Assembly (NCBI RefSeq): GCF_001939735.1
Contig: NZ_MJIL01000087.1
Span: forward strand, 171,891 to 235,890
DNA from: Photobacterium proteolyticum
GTDB taxonomy: Bacteria > Pseudomonadota > Gammaproteobacteria > Enterobacterales > Vibrionaceae
DNA length: 64,000 nt
Direction: 5' to 3'
Part shown: positions 54,766 to 64,000 of the stretch, one piece after another
Position numbering within the stretch: position 1 is the first letter of the stretch
How the letters are laid out: the number at the start of each line of letters is the position of its first letter
Made by a program: the position numbers and the translations under genes
The notes under the pieces: model-generated
The model's input: only the letters and a program-made list of their open reading frames with translations
Database searches by the model: none
What the model was told of the DNA's origin: nothing

Positions 54766-56037
54766 TCAGCCAAATGTCACCCACACCGAGCCTGCCCCTA
54801 ATAGCACAGAGCCCAAAATCGGTACGATAATAAACTTACGTAATGACTTAGCACCAATAACACTCGCCATGCCCATTTTAATCAGGCTGTTAACGGAAGC
54901 GGCAATAAAGATTCCCAGCATGGCCGTATTCACCAGCAAACCATTAGCACTCTGCCTGCCCAGAGCCAGGGTAATGGCATCGACATCGGTAATGCCTGAG
55001 ATCGCCGCGAGCAGCAGCGTACCCGTACTCCCAAACCAGTCTTGCAGCAAATTAGCCAGCAACATGATCGCCAGTAGCACGATGCCGAAAAAGAATGCCG
55101 AGGACAACGCCAGCGGATTTTGTTTTACCTGCGGTGATTCATCCGTCTCAATCTTGTAGTGGGTCCAGATCCAATAGGCTGGAAGGTAAAAGCCCAGCAT
55201 CATCAACAACATTGGTAGCCATAGCATTTCGACCAGGGTGTAGTTCACAACAGAGCAGACAAATAAGATACGCGGGAACATAGTTCCGCAGCTGATCAGG
55301 ATCCCGCTAGCCAGCAAGCCGCTGAGATGCGCCTGCTGTTTGGAAAGGTGTGAAAACTGCAGTGTCAGTGCGGTCGAAGAGCTCAGCCCCGCAAAGAGAC
55401 AGGTAAATAAGATCCCCTTTTCGGCGCCGCCAATTTTGATTGCAAAATAGCCGACAAAAGAAATACCGGCAATCAGCACCACCATCCACCAAATCTCATA
55501 GGGATTGACGGCCTGCCATGGCCCCATTCCCTGATTGGGCAGCAGTGGCAGCATCACAACAGAGATCAGTAACAAGCGCAGGGCAGCATCCAGTTCGTAC
55601 TCCTGAAGCTTCATCAGTGCGGTATGCAGCTCTTTCTTGTTATCGAGAATAATGGCAGTGATCACCGCCGCCGAGGCTGCAATCACCGGCTCGCCGACAA
55701 CTGCTAGGCTACCCAGCAAAAAGGTGATCAGCATGCCGACCAAGCCAGTAATGCTGAGGTTTACTTTTACCTTTTGGCTCTTGATGTAGGCGACGATAAT
55801 CAGGACAGAAAAGGCAAGGAGAGAAAAGCCGAGAAAAAGTTCTGAAAAGAACGATGCCAACAAGCCACATATACCTCCCAGCAGGCCAATCAGCGAGTAG
55901 GTACGAATACCGGCGATACGTGATCCCGCGGCTTCATTACGATCGACCCAGCCACGTTGGATACCTATAATAGCGCCTAGCATCAAAGCAATGAACAAAC
56001 GCCAGAACGATGAATCAAAATCGAATGCCACATCCAT
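54766..56037 (-). CDS. MgtC/DUF4010 family membrane protein
   Basis: A 423-residue hydrophobic protein with about eleven TM helices. The N-terminal 130 residues are MgtC-like (FIALMLGAIIGIQRGW, GIRTYSLIGLLGGICGLL, VGMLITFLLGSLAVVGE) and the rest is the DUF4010 part (LFAGLSSSTALTLQFSHLS, AAISGITDVDAITLAL). Function unknown; a transport role is suspected for the family. It stands alone, convergent with sapF. Confidence 0.88.
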   Translation of the reverse strand: MDVAFDFDSSFWRLFIALMLGAIIGIQRGWVDRNEAAGSRIAGIRTYSLIGLLGGICGLLASFFSELFLGFSLLAFSVLIIVAYIKSQKVKVNLSITGLVGMLITFLLGSLAVVGEPVIAASAAVITAIILDNKKELHTALMKLQEYELDAALRLLLISVVMLPLLPNQGMGPWQAVNPYEIWWMVVLIAGISFVGYFAIKIGGAEKGILFTCLFAGLSSSTALTLQFSHLSKQQAHLSGLLASGILISCGTMFPRILFVCSVVNYTLVEMLWLPMLLMMLGFYLPAYWIWTHYKIETDESPQVKQNPLALSSAFFFGIVLLAIMLLANLLQDWFGSTGTLLLAAISGITDVDAITLALGRQSANGLLVNTAMLGIFIAASVNSLIKMGMASVIGAKSLRKFIIVPILGSVLLGAGSVWVTFG

Positions 56038-56172
56038 TTTCGAGCTCCTCTGCCTACTCCAACCACGGCCGACATGATGAACAACAAATCCCTGTTTAAT
56101 CTAAGTGTATGAAAAAATACGTTGCTGAACCTCGATATCCATCGAAACTTTGATCGACCCCGGCCCAAAAGA

Positions 56173-56196
56173 AACGCCCGGCATTAACCGGGCGTT
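56173..56196 (-). terminator. Terminator of pyrF
   Basis: Stem AACGCCCGG / CCGGGCGTT with a six-base loop and a TTCTTTT tail on the minus strand. Confidence 0.88.
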
Positions 56197-56221
56197 ATTA
56201 GACATTATCACGGCAAATTGT

Positions 56222-56917
56222 CTATGCCAGAGATTGGTTGATCTCGGTGAGCACGGCTGCAGGATCGGCCGCTTTGGTTATCGGGCGCCCAATGACCAGA
56301 TAATCCGAACCGGCCTGAACCGCCTCGACCGGTGTCATCACCCGGCGCTGATCTCCGGCGGCACTGCCTGCAGGGCGGATACCCGGAGTAACCAGTTTGA
56401 ATTCTTTGCCCAGCTCAGCCTTCAGCATACCCGCTTCCCGGGCCGAGCATACCACTCCGTCCAGGCCGCTGTTCTTGGTCAATCGCGCCAGGTTCAGCAC
56501 ATGTTCCTGCGGCTCAGCCTGGATACCGATGCCACGCAGATCGGCCGCCTCCATACTGGTAAGCACTGTCACGCCAATAAGCAGTGGGCGGTCCTTGCCA
56601 TACGGCTCGAGAATGTCACGCGAGGCCGCCATCATACGTTCGCCACCGCTCGCATGGACATTGACCATCCACACCCCGAGATCCGCCGCTGCCGCAACCG
56701 CACGGGAGCAGGTATTCGGAATATCATGGAACTTCAGGTCCAGAAATACAGAATGGCCCCGATCATGCAGTTTACGCACAAAGTCAGGGCCAAAATAAGT
56801 AAACATCTCTTTGCCAACTTTCAGTCGACAACTTCCCGGTTCAATACGGTCGACGAACGCCAGGGCTTCGTCTTGGCTTGGGTAGTCGAGAGCGACAATC
56901 ACTTTTGGGTCTAACAT
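56222..56917 (-). CDS. pyrF: Orotidine 5'-phosphate decarboxylase
   Basis: A 231-residue OMP decarboxylase, final step of UMP synthesis. Beta-barrel motifs [14 protein letters not shown], the catalytic [12 protein letters not shown] (Asp-Lys-Asp arrangement), [22 protein letters not shown] and [16 protein letters not shown]. In E. coli and V. cholerae pyrF directly follows lapB; here an oppositely oriented AEC transporter gene lies between. The start follows a GGAG-type site. Confidence 0.97.
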   Translation of the reverse strand: MLDPKVIVALDYPSQDEALAFVDRIEPGSCRLKVGKEMFTYFGPDFVRKLHDRGHSVFLDLKFHDIPNTCSRAVAAAADLGVWMVNVHASGGERMMAASRDILEPYGKDRPLLIGVTVLTSMEAADLRGIGIQAEPQEHVLNLARLTKNSGLDGVVCSAREAGMLKAELGKEFKLVTPGIRPAGSAAGDQRRVMTPVEAVQAGSDYLVIGRPITKAADPAAVLTEINQSLA

Positions 56918-57291
56918 GGCATCTCCTGCTTAGTTATTGTTCAATCCTCCCCAGCGTGCTGAGGGCGGTCAGGATTGTACAGTAAAATCATTTTTTTTCG
57001 AGCATTAATTGAATATTGAACCGAAGCCACTAAAAGCAGCACTCTTCTTTGCCAGCCAATCGTTTTACCCCAGTAGCAAACATATCAGGGTTTGATAAAG
57101 TGGTATCCGGCAAGGACTGAACGACTAACCTGTCAAGCCAATCTCCAGGTTGGCTTTTTCATGCCAGCCTCACCGCTTTCTCAACGCTCTGCATTTGGGT
57201 ATATTGACCTGACGATTTGTACGATAAAGGGTGAGGCCCGTTTTCATCACCGGTCCCCCCCAACCCACTGAAACTTTGCAAGGATGCGAGT
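56918..57291. other. 374-base divergent region between pyrF and the AEC gene
   Basis: Contains the promoter regions of both genes and a terminator-like hairpin on the plus strand at 57135-57159 without any reading frame before it. It could be the end of an unrecognised small RNA or a leader attenuator for the AEC gene. No PurR box was found upstream of pyrF. Confidence 0.45.
57135..57159 (+). terminator. Orphan terminator-like hairpin
   Basis: AAGCCAA / TTGGCTT with an eight-base loop followed by TTT. There is no protein gene upstream on this strand, so it marks either a small RNA or a leader terminator. Confidence 0.5.
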
Positions 57292-58173
57292 GTGTTTGAG
57301 AAAGTCATCGGTATATTATTCCCCGTCTTTGCGATTGTGCTTATCGGCTACGTGATAACCCGCCGTCTCAAGCCCGACTTCAAACCAATCAACCGCATCA
57401 ACATGGATGTGTTTGTCCCGGCTCTGATCTTCTCATCACTGGTAACCATGAAGCCTGATGCAACTCAGGTTACCCTGCTCGCTGCCGCCGCCTGTGCCGT
57501 CTTGCTCCCCGGGCTGCTGATGTTCGCCCTGTGCCGGTTCAGGAAAATCACCTTCAAGGCCTGGGGGCCGCCACAGATGTTTCGTAACAGTGGCAACCTC
57601 GCGATCCCGCTCTTTAGCTATACCTTTGGTGATACCGCCATCGGATCTGCTGTCTTGCTGTTTGTAGTCTCGACCACCTTACATATCACCGTCGGGATGG
57701 CCCTGCTCAGCAAGAAGGGCCCCCTGTCGATACAGCAGCTAGTTAAAACCCCTCTGTTACTGGCCACACTGGCTGCTCTTGCCTTTAACCTGCTGGAGAT
57801 TCCGGTCTGGCGGCCCGTTTACGAGGCAACCAAACTTCTGGGCCAGGCATCGATCCCGGTAATGTTGTTATCCCTGGGCGCACAGATGGTCAATCTGCAC
57901 CTGGCAGGATTGCGTATCGGCCTGATGACGACCCTGTTCAGTCTTGGCACTGGCGCCATCACCTTTGCCGTGATTTACCTCTTCATCCCGCTTCCCCACC
58001 AACAGCTGCAAATGATGGTGCTGTTTACCATGTTACCGCCGGCCGTCATGAACTACCTTTTTGCCGAGCGGTTTGACGTCGAGCCGACCAACGTGGCGTC
58101 GATGGTGCTGTTTGGCAACTTCTTCGCGGTAGTCACCCTGCCGGTCTTATTGTGGGGTGCACTGGCGCTATGA
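57292..58173 (+). CDS. AEC (auxin efflux carrier) family transporter
   Basis: A 293-residue membrane protein with about ten TM helices, family of MdcF/YfdV-type transporters: FAIVLIGYVITRRLKPDF, RNSGNLAIPLFSYTFGD, TKLLGQASIPVMLLSLGAQM, LPPAVMNYLFAERFDV. Start is GTG at 57292 with AAGGA eight bases upstream. Substrate unknown. It interrupts the lapAB-pyrF order conserved elsewhere and has a bidirectional terminator at its end. Confidence 0.9.
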   Translation: MFEKVIGILFPVFAIVLIGYVITRRLKPDFKPINRINMDVFVPALIFSSLVTMKPDATQVTLLAAAACAVLLPGLLMFALCRFRKITFKAWGPPQMFRNSGNLAIPLFSYTFGDTAIGSAVLLFVVSTTLHITVGMALLSKKGPLSIQQLVKTPLLLATLAALAFNLLEIPVWRPVYEATKLLGQASIPVMLLSLGAQMVNLHLAGLRIGLMTTLFSLGTGAITFAVIYLFIPLPHQQLQMMVLFTMLPPAVMNYLFAERFDVEPTNVASMVLFGNFFAVVTLPVLLWGALAL

Positions 58174-58207
58174 TCAGATTGTCGCCCTGATAAGGTTGAA
58201 GCCAAAA

Positions 58208-58234
58208 AAAAGCCCATTCACAGAACGGGCTTTT
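58208..58234. terminator. Bidirectional terminator between the AEC gene and lapB
   Basis: Stem AAAAGCCC / GGGCTTTT with an 11-base loop; strong T-run on the minus strand for lapB. Confidence 0.88.
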
Positions 58235-58239
58235 CAGCA

Positions 58240-59409
58240 TTATTCACCATCAAGGCCGCGGATCGGTTTGACAGCTCCCCAGCTTTTACATGACGGGCAC
58301 TGCCAATACAGAGAATGGGTCGCGAATCCGCATTTGCGGCAACGGAAATGCGGCTTAATCTTCAACTGCTCACCGACCAGCGAGCGCAAAGTTGTCAGGC
58401 TGTCTTTCGCCCGTCCTTCTTCCGCCTCGTCCAGGTGGTAATCCATCAATTGATAGAACCCCTTCATTGTCGGGTTCTTGGTTAGCTGGCGGGTCATGAA
58501 TGTCTGGGCCATCACAGAGCCTTCATGTTTGGAGATCTCATCGGCCAGCATTAGCTCAGCCGTTGCCCCGGCCTTCTGCTCGACACATTGGCGAAGGTAT
58601 TTCAGCCAGCCAGTCTCATTGTTGGTGGCTTCGTAGCACTGCAAAAGCATAGGCAGCGTTTCGCTGACATAATCGATATCCTGCTCGACCACCCGCTCCA
58701 GCTGTTTGGCGGCCGTCTTATAGTCTTCGGTACTGATCAGAATTTTCGCCATCATTATCGATGCTCGAACACAGGTTTTATCCGCTGACAATGCTTTTTT
58801 CAGAAACTGTTTGGCTTTATCCGAGTTAAGGGCACTCATTTCGAGCATAGCCATCTCGCACCAGTAATGGGCGATGTCATGCTTCAGCTTGGTTTTGCCC
58901 ATTTTCACCAACTGAGAGGCCACCTCGATGGCTTTTTCCCATTCTCGGGTCTGCTGGTAAATTGTCAGTAGCTGCTGCAGCGCCCCTTTGCGGTGATCGG
59001 GTTCATCCAATAGTTGTTCGAAAATTTTTTCGGCACGATCAAAAAAGCCGGCAGCCATGTAATCTTTTGCCAGTTGCTGTAGCGCCAGATTTCGCTGATC
59101 TATGGTTAGGTTGGGGCGGGCAATTAAATTCTGGTGAATACGAATGGCGCGATCAACCTCACCCCGGCTGCGGAAAAGGTTTCCCAGAGCAAGGTGAGTA
59201 TCAATGGTTTCGCTATCAACCTGGAGCAGCTCTATAAACACGTCAACCGCTTTATCTGACTGATCAGATAACAGCAGGTTCAAGCCAGTCACATACTGGC
59301 GCGACATGTGGTGAGACTGCTCCTGTTGTTTGTTACTAGCGCTCCTGTTACCCATATACCAGCCATAAGCAGCGGCAATCGGGAGTAACAGGAACAACAG
59401 CTCTAGCAT
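58240..59409 (-). CDS. lapB: LapB (YciM), lipopolysaccharide assembly protein B
   Basis: A 389-residue protein, same length as E. coli LapB: N-terminal TM helix (LLFLLLPIAAAYGWYMGNRSA), nine or so TPR units in the cytoplasm (DQSDKAVDVFIELLQVDSETIDTHLALGNLFRSRGEVDRAI) and a C-terminal rubredoxin-like zinc site (CRKCGF...CPSCKSWG). It recruits FtsH to degrade LpxC, setting the rate of LPS synthesis. It lies six bases after lapA. Confidence 0.97.
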   Translation of the reverse strand: MLELLFLLLPIAAAYGWYMGNRSASNKQQEQSHHMSRQYVTGLNLLLSDQSDKAVDVFIELLQVDSETIDTHLALGNLFRSRGEVDRAIRIHQNLIARPNLTIDQRNLALQQLAKDYMAAGFFDRAEKIFEQLLDEPDHRKGALQQLLTIYQQTREWEKAIEVASQLVKMGKTKLKHDIAHYWCEMAMLEMSALNSDKAKQFLKKALSADKTCVRASIMMAKILISTEDYKTAAKQLERVVEQDIDYVSETLPMLLQCYEATNNETGWLKYLRQCVEQKAGATAELMLADEISKHEGSVMAQTFMTRQLTKNPTMKGFYQLMDYHLDEAEEGRAKDSLTTLRSLVGEQLKIKPHFRCRKCGFATHSLYWQCPSCKSWGAVKPIRGLDGE

Positions 59410-59415
59410 TAACGA

Positions 59416-59700
59416 TTATTCCTTAACAGGCTCAGCACGTAGCTGGTTCAGCTCTTGCTGTTGTTTGGCTACCTTTTTGCTTAGGCGGTTTCTTGAGAAA
59501 CGGGTTTTCAGATACAGCAGGCCACAAATCAACCAACCAATCGCAAAACCGGAACCGAATGCAATACCAAGCAAAGTAGATAGTTGGAACTCACCCTGAG
59601 CTACAAGAAAATCGAAATTTACCAGCTGCTGGTTCTGGGCACCAAGAGCCAGCGTGAGCAAAAAGCAAACAGCTAAAATCAGAAAGCTAATTATCTTCAT
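59416..59700 (-). CDS. lapA: LapA (YciS), lipopolysaccharide assembly protein A
   Basis: A 94-residue protein with two TM helices (ISFLILAVCFLLTLALGAQ and LLGIAFGSGFAIGWLICGLLYL) and a C-terminal coiled coil (RLSKKVAKQQQELNQLRAE). Partner of LapB in regulating LpxC turnover. It lies 131 bases after ihfB, beyond a strong terminator. Confidence 0.94.
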   Translation of the reverse strand: MKIISFLILAVCFLLTLALGAQNQQLVNFDFLVAQGEFQLSTLLGIAFGSGFAIGWLICGLLYLKTRFSRNRLSKKVAKQQQELNQLRAEPVKE

Positions 59701-59782
59701 CGTAAATCCTTCTCACTTGATCAAAAGTTTGATGGGTTGATTATGCAAGATTTTGACACATCAGACCATGATCAATAGACAT

Positions 59783-59817
59783 AAAAAAACGGCATACTAT
59801 CAGCATGCCGTTTTTTT
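59783..59817 (-). terminator. Terminator of ihfB
   Basis: Stem of seven A/T pairs plus ACGGCAT / ATGCCGT with a loop of nine bases and a seven-T run on both sides. Confidence 0.9.
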
Positions 59818-59830
59818 GTTCTAATCACGC

Positions 59831-60124
59831 TTAACCAGCAGCAATTGCCGAGTTAACTCGATCGCGCAATTCCTTACCAGGCTTGAAGTGCGGGACGTAC
59901 TTGCCGTCCAGCTCAACTTTGTCGCCTGTCTTAGGGTTACGACCGACGCGTGGAGCACGGTAATGCAATGAGAAGCTACCAAAGCCACGGATTTCAATAC
60001 GATCGCCCTCAGAGAGAGTGGTCGCCATGTGCTCAAGGATTTCCTTGATTGCATCTTCTACCTGTTTGGCAGAAAGATGTGTTTGTTGACTACACAGTCT
60101 TTCAATTAATTCAGACTTTGTCAT
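59831..60124 (-). CDS. ihfB: Integration host factor beta subunit
   Basis: A 97-residue HU/IHF-fold protein, starting [10 protein letters not shown] as in E. coli IhfB. The intercalating loop [30 protein letters not shown] is intact. With IhfA it bends DNA at sites such as the one noted at pspA. ATG at 60124 is chosen over an ATG two codons upstream by family match. It lies 72 bases after rpsA. Confidence 0.97.
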   Translation of the reverse strand: MTKSELIERLCSQQTHLSAKQVEDAIKEILEHMATTLSEGDRIEIRGFGSFSLHYRAPRVGRNPKTGDKVELDGKYVPHFKPGKELRDRVNSAIAAG

Positions 60125-60196
60125 AAACACCCCGTTTTTAGTATGTTTCTCAATAGTATAACCGCTTAGGGGGAAAAGTGATCCCCCTTAGCTCAA

Positions 60197-61867
60197 TTAT
60201 TCGCCTTTAGCCGCTTTGAAAGCGTCAGCCATAGCGTTACCGAAAGAAGCATCTTCTTGCTTGTTCAGGTTAGCCATTGCTTCTTGCTCTTCAGCAACGT
60301 CTTTAGCACGAACAGATAGGTTGATTACGCGGTTCTTACGGTCAACGCCTGTGAACTTAGCTTCAACAGAATCGCCAACAGAAAGAACTAGAGTTGCGTC
60401 TTCAACACGGTCAACAGATGCTTCAGAAGCACGTAGGTAACCTTCAACACCTTCAGCTAGCTCGATAGTTGCGCCTTTCGCGTCAACTGCAGAAACAGTA
60501 CCAGTAACTAGAGCACCTTTCTTGTTAACTGCAACGAAACCGTTGAATGGGTCTTCTTCGATCTGCTTAACGCCAAGAGAGATACGCTCACGCTCTGCGT
60601 CTACTGCTAGAACTACTGCAGAGATTTCGTCGCCTTTCTTGAAGTCACGAACTGCTTCTTCACCTGAAACATTCCAAGAAATGTCAGATAGGTGAACTAG
60701 ACCGTCGATGCCGCCTTCTAGACCGATGAAGATACCGAAGTCAGTGATAGACTTGATCTTACCAGTTACGCGATCGCCCTTAGCTTGCATTTCTGCAAAT
60801 GACTGCCATGGGTTAGCTTTACACTGCTTAAGACCTAGGCTGATACGACGACGCTCTTCGTCGATATCAAGAACCATAACTTCAACTTCGTCGCCCACGT
60901 TAACAACTTTAGATGGGTGGATGTTCTTGTTAGTCCAATCCATCTCAGAAACGTGAACAAGACCTTCAACGCCTTCTTCGATTTCAACGAAGCAGCCGTA
61001 GTCAGTTAGGTTAGTTACGCGGCCAGAAAGCTTAGTACCTTCAGGGTAACGCTTAGCGATTGCTACCCATGGATCTTCGCCTAGCTGCTTAAGACCTAGT
61101 GATACGCGAGTACGCTCACGGTCGAACTTAAGAACTTTAACGTTGATTTCGTCGCCAACATTAACGATTTCGCTTGGGTGCTTAACGCGTTTCCAAGCCA
61201 TATCAGTGATGTGTAGAAGACCGTCAACACCGCCAAGATCAACGAATGCACCGTAGTCAGTAAGGTTCTTAACGATACCTTTAACTTCCATGCCTTCTTG
61301 TAGAGAAGCAAGTAGCTCGTCACGCTCAACGCTGTTTTCAGATTCGATAACTGCGCGGCGAGAAACAACAACGTTGTTGCGCTTCTGGTCAAGCTTGATT
61401 ACTTTGAACTCTAGCTCTTTGTTTTCTAGGTGAGCAGTGTCACGAACTGGACGTACGTCAACTAGTGAACCAGGTAGGAACGCACGGATACCGTTAAGTT
61501 CAACTGTGAAGCCACCCTTAACTTTACCGTTGATGATACCAACAACTGTTTCAGCATCTTCGTAAGCTTTTTCAAGCTGGATCCAAGCTTCATGACGCTT
61601 AGCTTTTTCACGAGAAAGTTTAGTCTCACCGAAACCGTCTTCGATTGCGTCAAGTGCTACGTCTACTTCTGCACCGATTTCGATTTCAATTTCGCCAGCA
61701 GCGTTTTTGAATTCGTCAGCAGGGATAGAAGACTCAGACTTAAGGCCAGCGTCTACAAGAACGTAACCGTTCTCGATAGCTACTACAGTACCTTTAACGA
61801 TCGCACCTGGGCGAGTTTCGATTTCGTTTAGAGACTCTTCAAAGAGTAAAGCAAAAGATTCAGTCAT
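60197..61867 (-). CDS. rpsA: 30S ribosomal protein S1
   Basis: A 556-residue protein with six S1 repeats, one residue shorter than E. coli S1. Repeat cores are evident ([61 protein letters not shown]). It melts mRNA and docks it on the 30S subunit. Codon use is strongly optimised, unlike the genes around it. It lies between cmk and ihfB, the common gammaproteobacterial order. Confidence 0.98.
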   Translation of the reverse strand: MTESFALLFEESLNEIETRPGAIVKGTVVAIENGYVLVDAGLKSESSIPADEFKNAAGEIEIEIGAEVDVALDAIEDGFGETKLSREKAKRHEAWIQLEKAYEDAETVVGIINGKVKGGFTVELNGIRAFLPGSLVDVRPVRDTAHLENKELEFKVIKLDQKRNNVVVSRRAVIESENSVERDELLASLQEGMEVKGIVKNLTDYGAFVDLGGVDGLLHITDMAWKRVKHPSEIVNVGDEINVKVLKFDRERTRVSLGLKQLGEDPWVAIAKRYPEGTKLSGRVTNLTDYGCFVEIEEGVEGLVHVSEMDWTNKNIHPSKVVNVGDEVEVMVLDIDEERRRISLGLKQCKANPWQSFAEMQAKGDRVTGKIKSITDFGIFIGLEGGIDGLVHLSDISWNVSGEEAVRDFKKGDEISAVVLAVDAERERISLGVKQIEEDPFNGFVAVNKKGALVTGTVSAVDAKGATIELAEGVEGYLRASEASVDRVEDATLVLSVGDSVEAKFTGVDRKNRVINLSVRAKDVAEEQEAMANLNKQEDASFGNAMADAFKAAKGE

Positions 61868-61966
61868 TATTTAATCTTCAATATGATTAACAACCATGGG
61901 TATCCTACCGCATGGGGTTGGTAGTAATGTCAGTATTCATCCGTGACACCGACGCCATCATGCTGA

Positions 61967-62650
61967 TCACTCAGCAGATAATTTTTTTTCAACATAAGCC
62001 AATGCCTGGGCAGTAACTTGCTCTATTGACATCTCAGTAGAGTCTAGCACCAAAGCATCAGCAGCGGGACGCAACGGAGCCACCGCGCGGTTGCGGTCGC
62101 GATCGTCGCGTTCCTGAATTTCGCTTAAAAGACTGTCAAAGTTAACATCTAAGCCTTTCTGTTGCAACTGGTTCATGCGGCGATTTGCACGCTCTTCCGC
62201 ACTGGCATCAAGGAAGATTTTCACTTCGGCACCCGGAAAGACCACGGTCCCCATATCACGACCGTCGGCAACCAGTCCTGGCGCCTCGCTAAATGCACGC
62301 TGACGACGCAGCAGTGCTTCGCGCACGCGTGGCAATGCGGCTACTTTTGATGCCGCCATGCCTGTTTCTTCTCGACGAAGCTCGCCGGACACATCCTCGC
62401 CTTCAAGAATAACCTTGACCAACTCGCCTTCGGCCTTGAACTGAACATCAAGGTGTGCCGCTAGCGGAACCAGCGCATCTTCAGATTCAAGATCAACACC
62501 ATGGTGAATCGCTGCCAGTGCCAGTACGCGGTAGATCGCACCGGAATCAAGCAGTTTCCAGCCCAGTTTATCTGCCAATAGCATACATAGCGTCCCCTTG
62601 CCGGCGCCGCTTGGCCCATCAACAGTGATCACTGGAGCATGAGTAGACAT
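61967..62650 (-). CDS. cmk: Cytidylate kinase
   Basis: A 227-residue CMP/dCMP kinase, same length as E. coli Cmk. P-loop [48 protein letters not shown] and [22 protein letters not shown]. It forms CDP/dCDP in pyrimidine recycling. Order aroA-cmk-rpsA is conserved. Confidence 0.97.
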   Translation of the reverse strand: MSTHAPVITVDGPSGAGKGTLCMLLADKLGWKLLDSGAIYRVLALAAIHHGVDLESEDALVPLAAHLDVQFKAEGELVKVILEGEDVSGELRREETGMAASKVAALPRVREALLRRQRAFSEAPGLVADGRDMGTVVFPGAEVKIFLDASAEERANRRMNQLQQKGLDVNFDSLLSEIQERDDRDRNRAVAPLRPAADALVLDSTEMSIEQVTAQALAYVEKKLSAE

Positions 62651-62848
62651 AGGTTTTCTCCGAATTCGTTCAAATATCGAGCTTTAATACCAAACATTTA
62701 GCCAATGGCGCTGGCCAATAGGTTTGGTATTACAGCTCACAAACGGGGGCGTATTATACGGGAAAAAAATCGTGAGTACTATCAAATCGAATTACTCAAA
62801 CCACCGAATGTTTGTTATCTGGCATTGTTGCTGGCCCACAGAAGACAA

Positions 62849-62870
62849 AAACCCGCCAGGTAGCGGGTTT
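62849..62870 (-). terminator. Terminator of aroA
   Basis: Stem AAACCCGC / GCGGGTTT with a six-base loop and a TTTTGTC tail on the minus strand, separating aroA from cmk. Confidence 0.88.
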
Positions 62871-62904
62871 CTCTAATAACAGAATGACTTAGCGGTTTGT
62901 CAGC

Positions 62905-64000
62905 TTAGCAACTTAGCTCGGCCAGCTTGTCAAAATAGTCCGGGAAGGTCTTCGAGGTACATTTGGGATCATTAATGGTCACCGGAGTATCGCTCAATGC
63001 CACCAGCGAGAAACACATCGCCATCCGGTGATCATCATAGGTGTCAATCGCCGCATGCTTGAGTTGCGCCGGCGGGGTAATGATAATGTAGTCACTGCCC
63101 TCCTCGACCTCGGCACCGACCTTTCGTAGCTCGGTAGCCATTGCAGCAAGGCGATCGGTTTCCTTGACCCGCCAGTTATAGACATTGCGGATTGACGTCA
63201 CCCCGTCAGCAAACAGCGCTGCCGTCGCAATGGTCATTGCCGCATCCGGGATATGGTTGAAGTCCATATCGACAGCCTTTAGCTCACCACGGCGGGCAAT
63301 GACATAATCGTCGCCCCACTCAATCTCAGCACCCATCGCTGCCAGTGCATCGGCAAACTGAACATCACCCTGGATACTCTTCTTGCCAATACCGGTTACT
63401 TTTACTTGCCCGCCCTTGATAGCAGCCGCTGCCAGGAAGTAAGATGCCGACGAGGCGTCGCCCTCGACCAAAAACTCGCCCGGTGCCTGGTAGATCTGAC
63501 CTGCCGGAACAACAAACTCCTGGTAGTCACGGTTCTCTACGGTTACTCCGAACTGGGCCATGATATGCAGAGTGATATCAATATAGGGCTTGGAAACCAG
63601 CTCGCCTTTAATTCGGATTAAGGTATCGGTCTTGGCCATGGGTGCCGACATCAAAAATGCGGTCAGAAACTGGCTGGAGATAGAGCCATCGATTTCGACT
63701 TCTCCACCCTGAAGGCCCGTTCCCTTGATTTTAAGCGGTGGATAGTTGTCATTTTCCAGGTAGGTAATCTCAGCACCGGCAGTGCGAAGCGCCTCGACCA
63801 AGTGGCCGATCGGACGCTCCTTCATACGGGGTTCACCAGTCAGAACAAACTCTCCCTCACCGAGACATAATGCCGCGGCTAACGGACGCATCGCGGTACC
63901 GGCATTACCCAGGAAGAGTTCAAGCGCCTGCTCGGGTTTAAACGCCCGCCCCAACCCGGTGACTTCGCAGACTGTTTTGTCATCGGACAACTGATAGCTC
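62905..64000 (-). CDS. aroA: 3-phosphoshikimate 1-carboxyvinyltransferase (EPSP synthase), 5' end outside window
   Basis: The last ~365 residues of EPSP synthase; the frame stays open to the window edge, and about 60 N-terminal residues are missing. [84 protein letters not shown] and [25 protein letters not shown] are typical. It joins shikimate-3-phosphate and PEP in aromatic synthesis; it is the class I, glyphosate-sensitive type by GNAGTAMRP. Confidence 0.97.
   Translation of the reverse strand, partial: SYQLSDDKTVCEVTGLGRAFKPEQALELFLGNAGTAMRPLAAALCLGEGEFVLTGEPRMKERPIGHLVEALRTAGAEITYLENDNYPPLKIKGTGLQGGEVEIDGSISSQFLTAFLMSAPMAKTDTLIRIKGELVSKPYIDITLHIMAQFGVTVENRDYQEFVVPAGQIYQAPGEFLVEGDASSASYFLAAAAIKGGQVKVTGIGKKSIQGDVQFADALAAMGAEIEWGDDYVIARRGELKAVDMDFNHIPDAAMTIATAALFADGVTSIRNVYNWRVKETDRLAAMATELRKVGAEVEEGSDYIIITPPAQLKHAAIDTYDDHRMAMCFSLVALSDTPVTINDPKCTSKTFPDYFDKLAELSC

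Noticed and set aside
56150-56914. 254-residue plus-strand frame opposite pyrF
   Set aside because: Pure antisense shadow of a conserved enzyme gene.

Overview
The window is a stretch of a gammaproteobacterial chromosome that I place in the family Vibrionaceae, most likely Photobacterium or a close relative such as Grimontia or Enterovibrio. The grounds are gene content and order: fumarase-pabB-nudix-sdaC-sdaA, fabV-fadE-psrA followed by a vrrA-type locus, and rpsA-ihfB-lapA-lapB are arrangements I know from Vibrio cholerae chromosome 1. No rRNA, tRNA, prophage or CRISPR array was seen. Gene density is high and nearly all genes are core genes. The species is not resolved.

Layout. 1-3.9 kb (minus): hinT, three small or mid-size lipoprotein genes (a COG3014-type protein, ycfL, lpoB) and thiK. 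4.3-7.5 kb (plus): a chemoreceptor and pyrC behind a PurR-like operator. 7.6-12.8 kb (minus): an RND efflux operon with two adaptor lipoproteins. 13-20 kb: class I fumarase (minus), then pabB, a CoA-type Nudix hydrolase, sdaC behind a CRP site, and sdaA behind a terminator and a structured leader. 20-26 kb (minus): an ADP-ribosylglycohydrolase-like protein, satP, an unknown coiled-coil lipoprotein, nfsA and an iron alcohol dehydrogenase. 26-30 kb (plus): grxA, ybjL and a PhoPQ/CarRS-type two-component system. 30-35 kb (minus): fabV, fadE and the TetR regulator psrA. 35-37 kb: a 2 kb region without protein genes. 37-42 kb: a YeeZ-type epimerase, hexR, pykA, rimJ, ogt. 42-49 kb (minus): tyrR, ycjF, ycjX, pspCBA, with pspF divergent. 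49-55 kb (plus): sapABCDF. 55-64 kb: a DUF4010 membrane protein, pyrF, an AEC transporter, lapB, lapA, ihfB, rpsA, cmk and the 3' part of aroA, which runs off the window.

The most interesting part is the 2 kb region between psrA and the epimerase gene. It holds four tandem small-RNA genes. Each has a sigma-E-like promoter with identical geometry (GAAC, 18 bases, TCATA), and each ends in a Rho-independent terminator. One (64 nt) starts exactly with the 5' seed of enterobacterial RybB (GCCACTGCTTTT...). The other three (about 141, 118 and 132 nt) carry a related internal block, GCCACTGCTGCT(T)AAACTCCTA, and fit VrrA in size and position. V. cholerae is known to have one vrrA here, so this looks like a local expansion into an sRNA array. 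Two inverted copies of a 265-309 bp MITE-like element with 24-bp terminal inverted repeats lie within and after the array, flanking two of the sRNA genes.

Functionally the window is rich in envelope homeostasis: sigma-E sRNAs, the Psp response with its sigma-54 promoter and IHF site, Sap, LapA/LapB, a PhoPQ-type system, an LpoB-type lipoprotein and an efflux pump. A second theme is carbon and nucleotide control by recognisable regulators: CRP at sdaC and satP, HexR at hexR and pykA, PurR at pyrC, and PsrA at psrA-fadE. All names rest on recognition of protein sequence and gene order without database searches.
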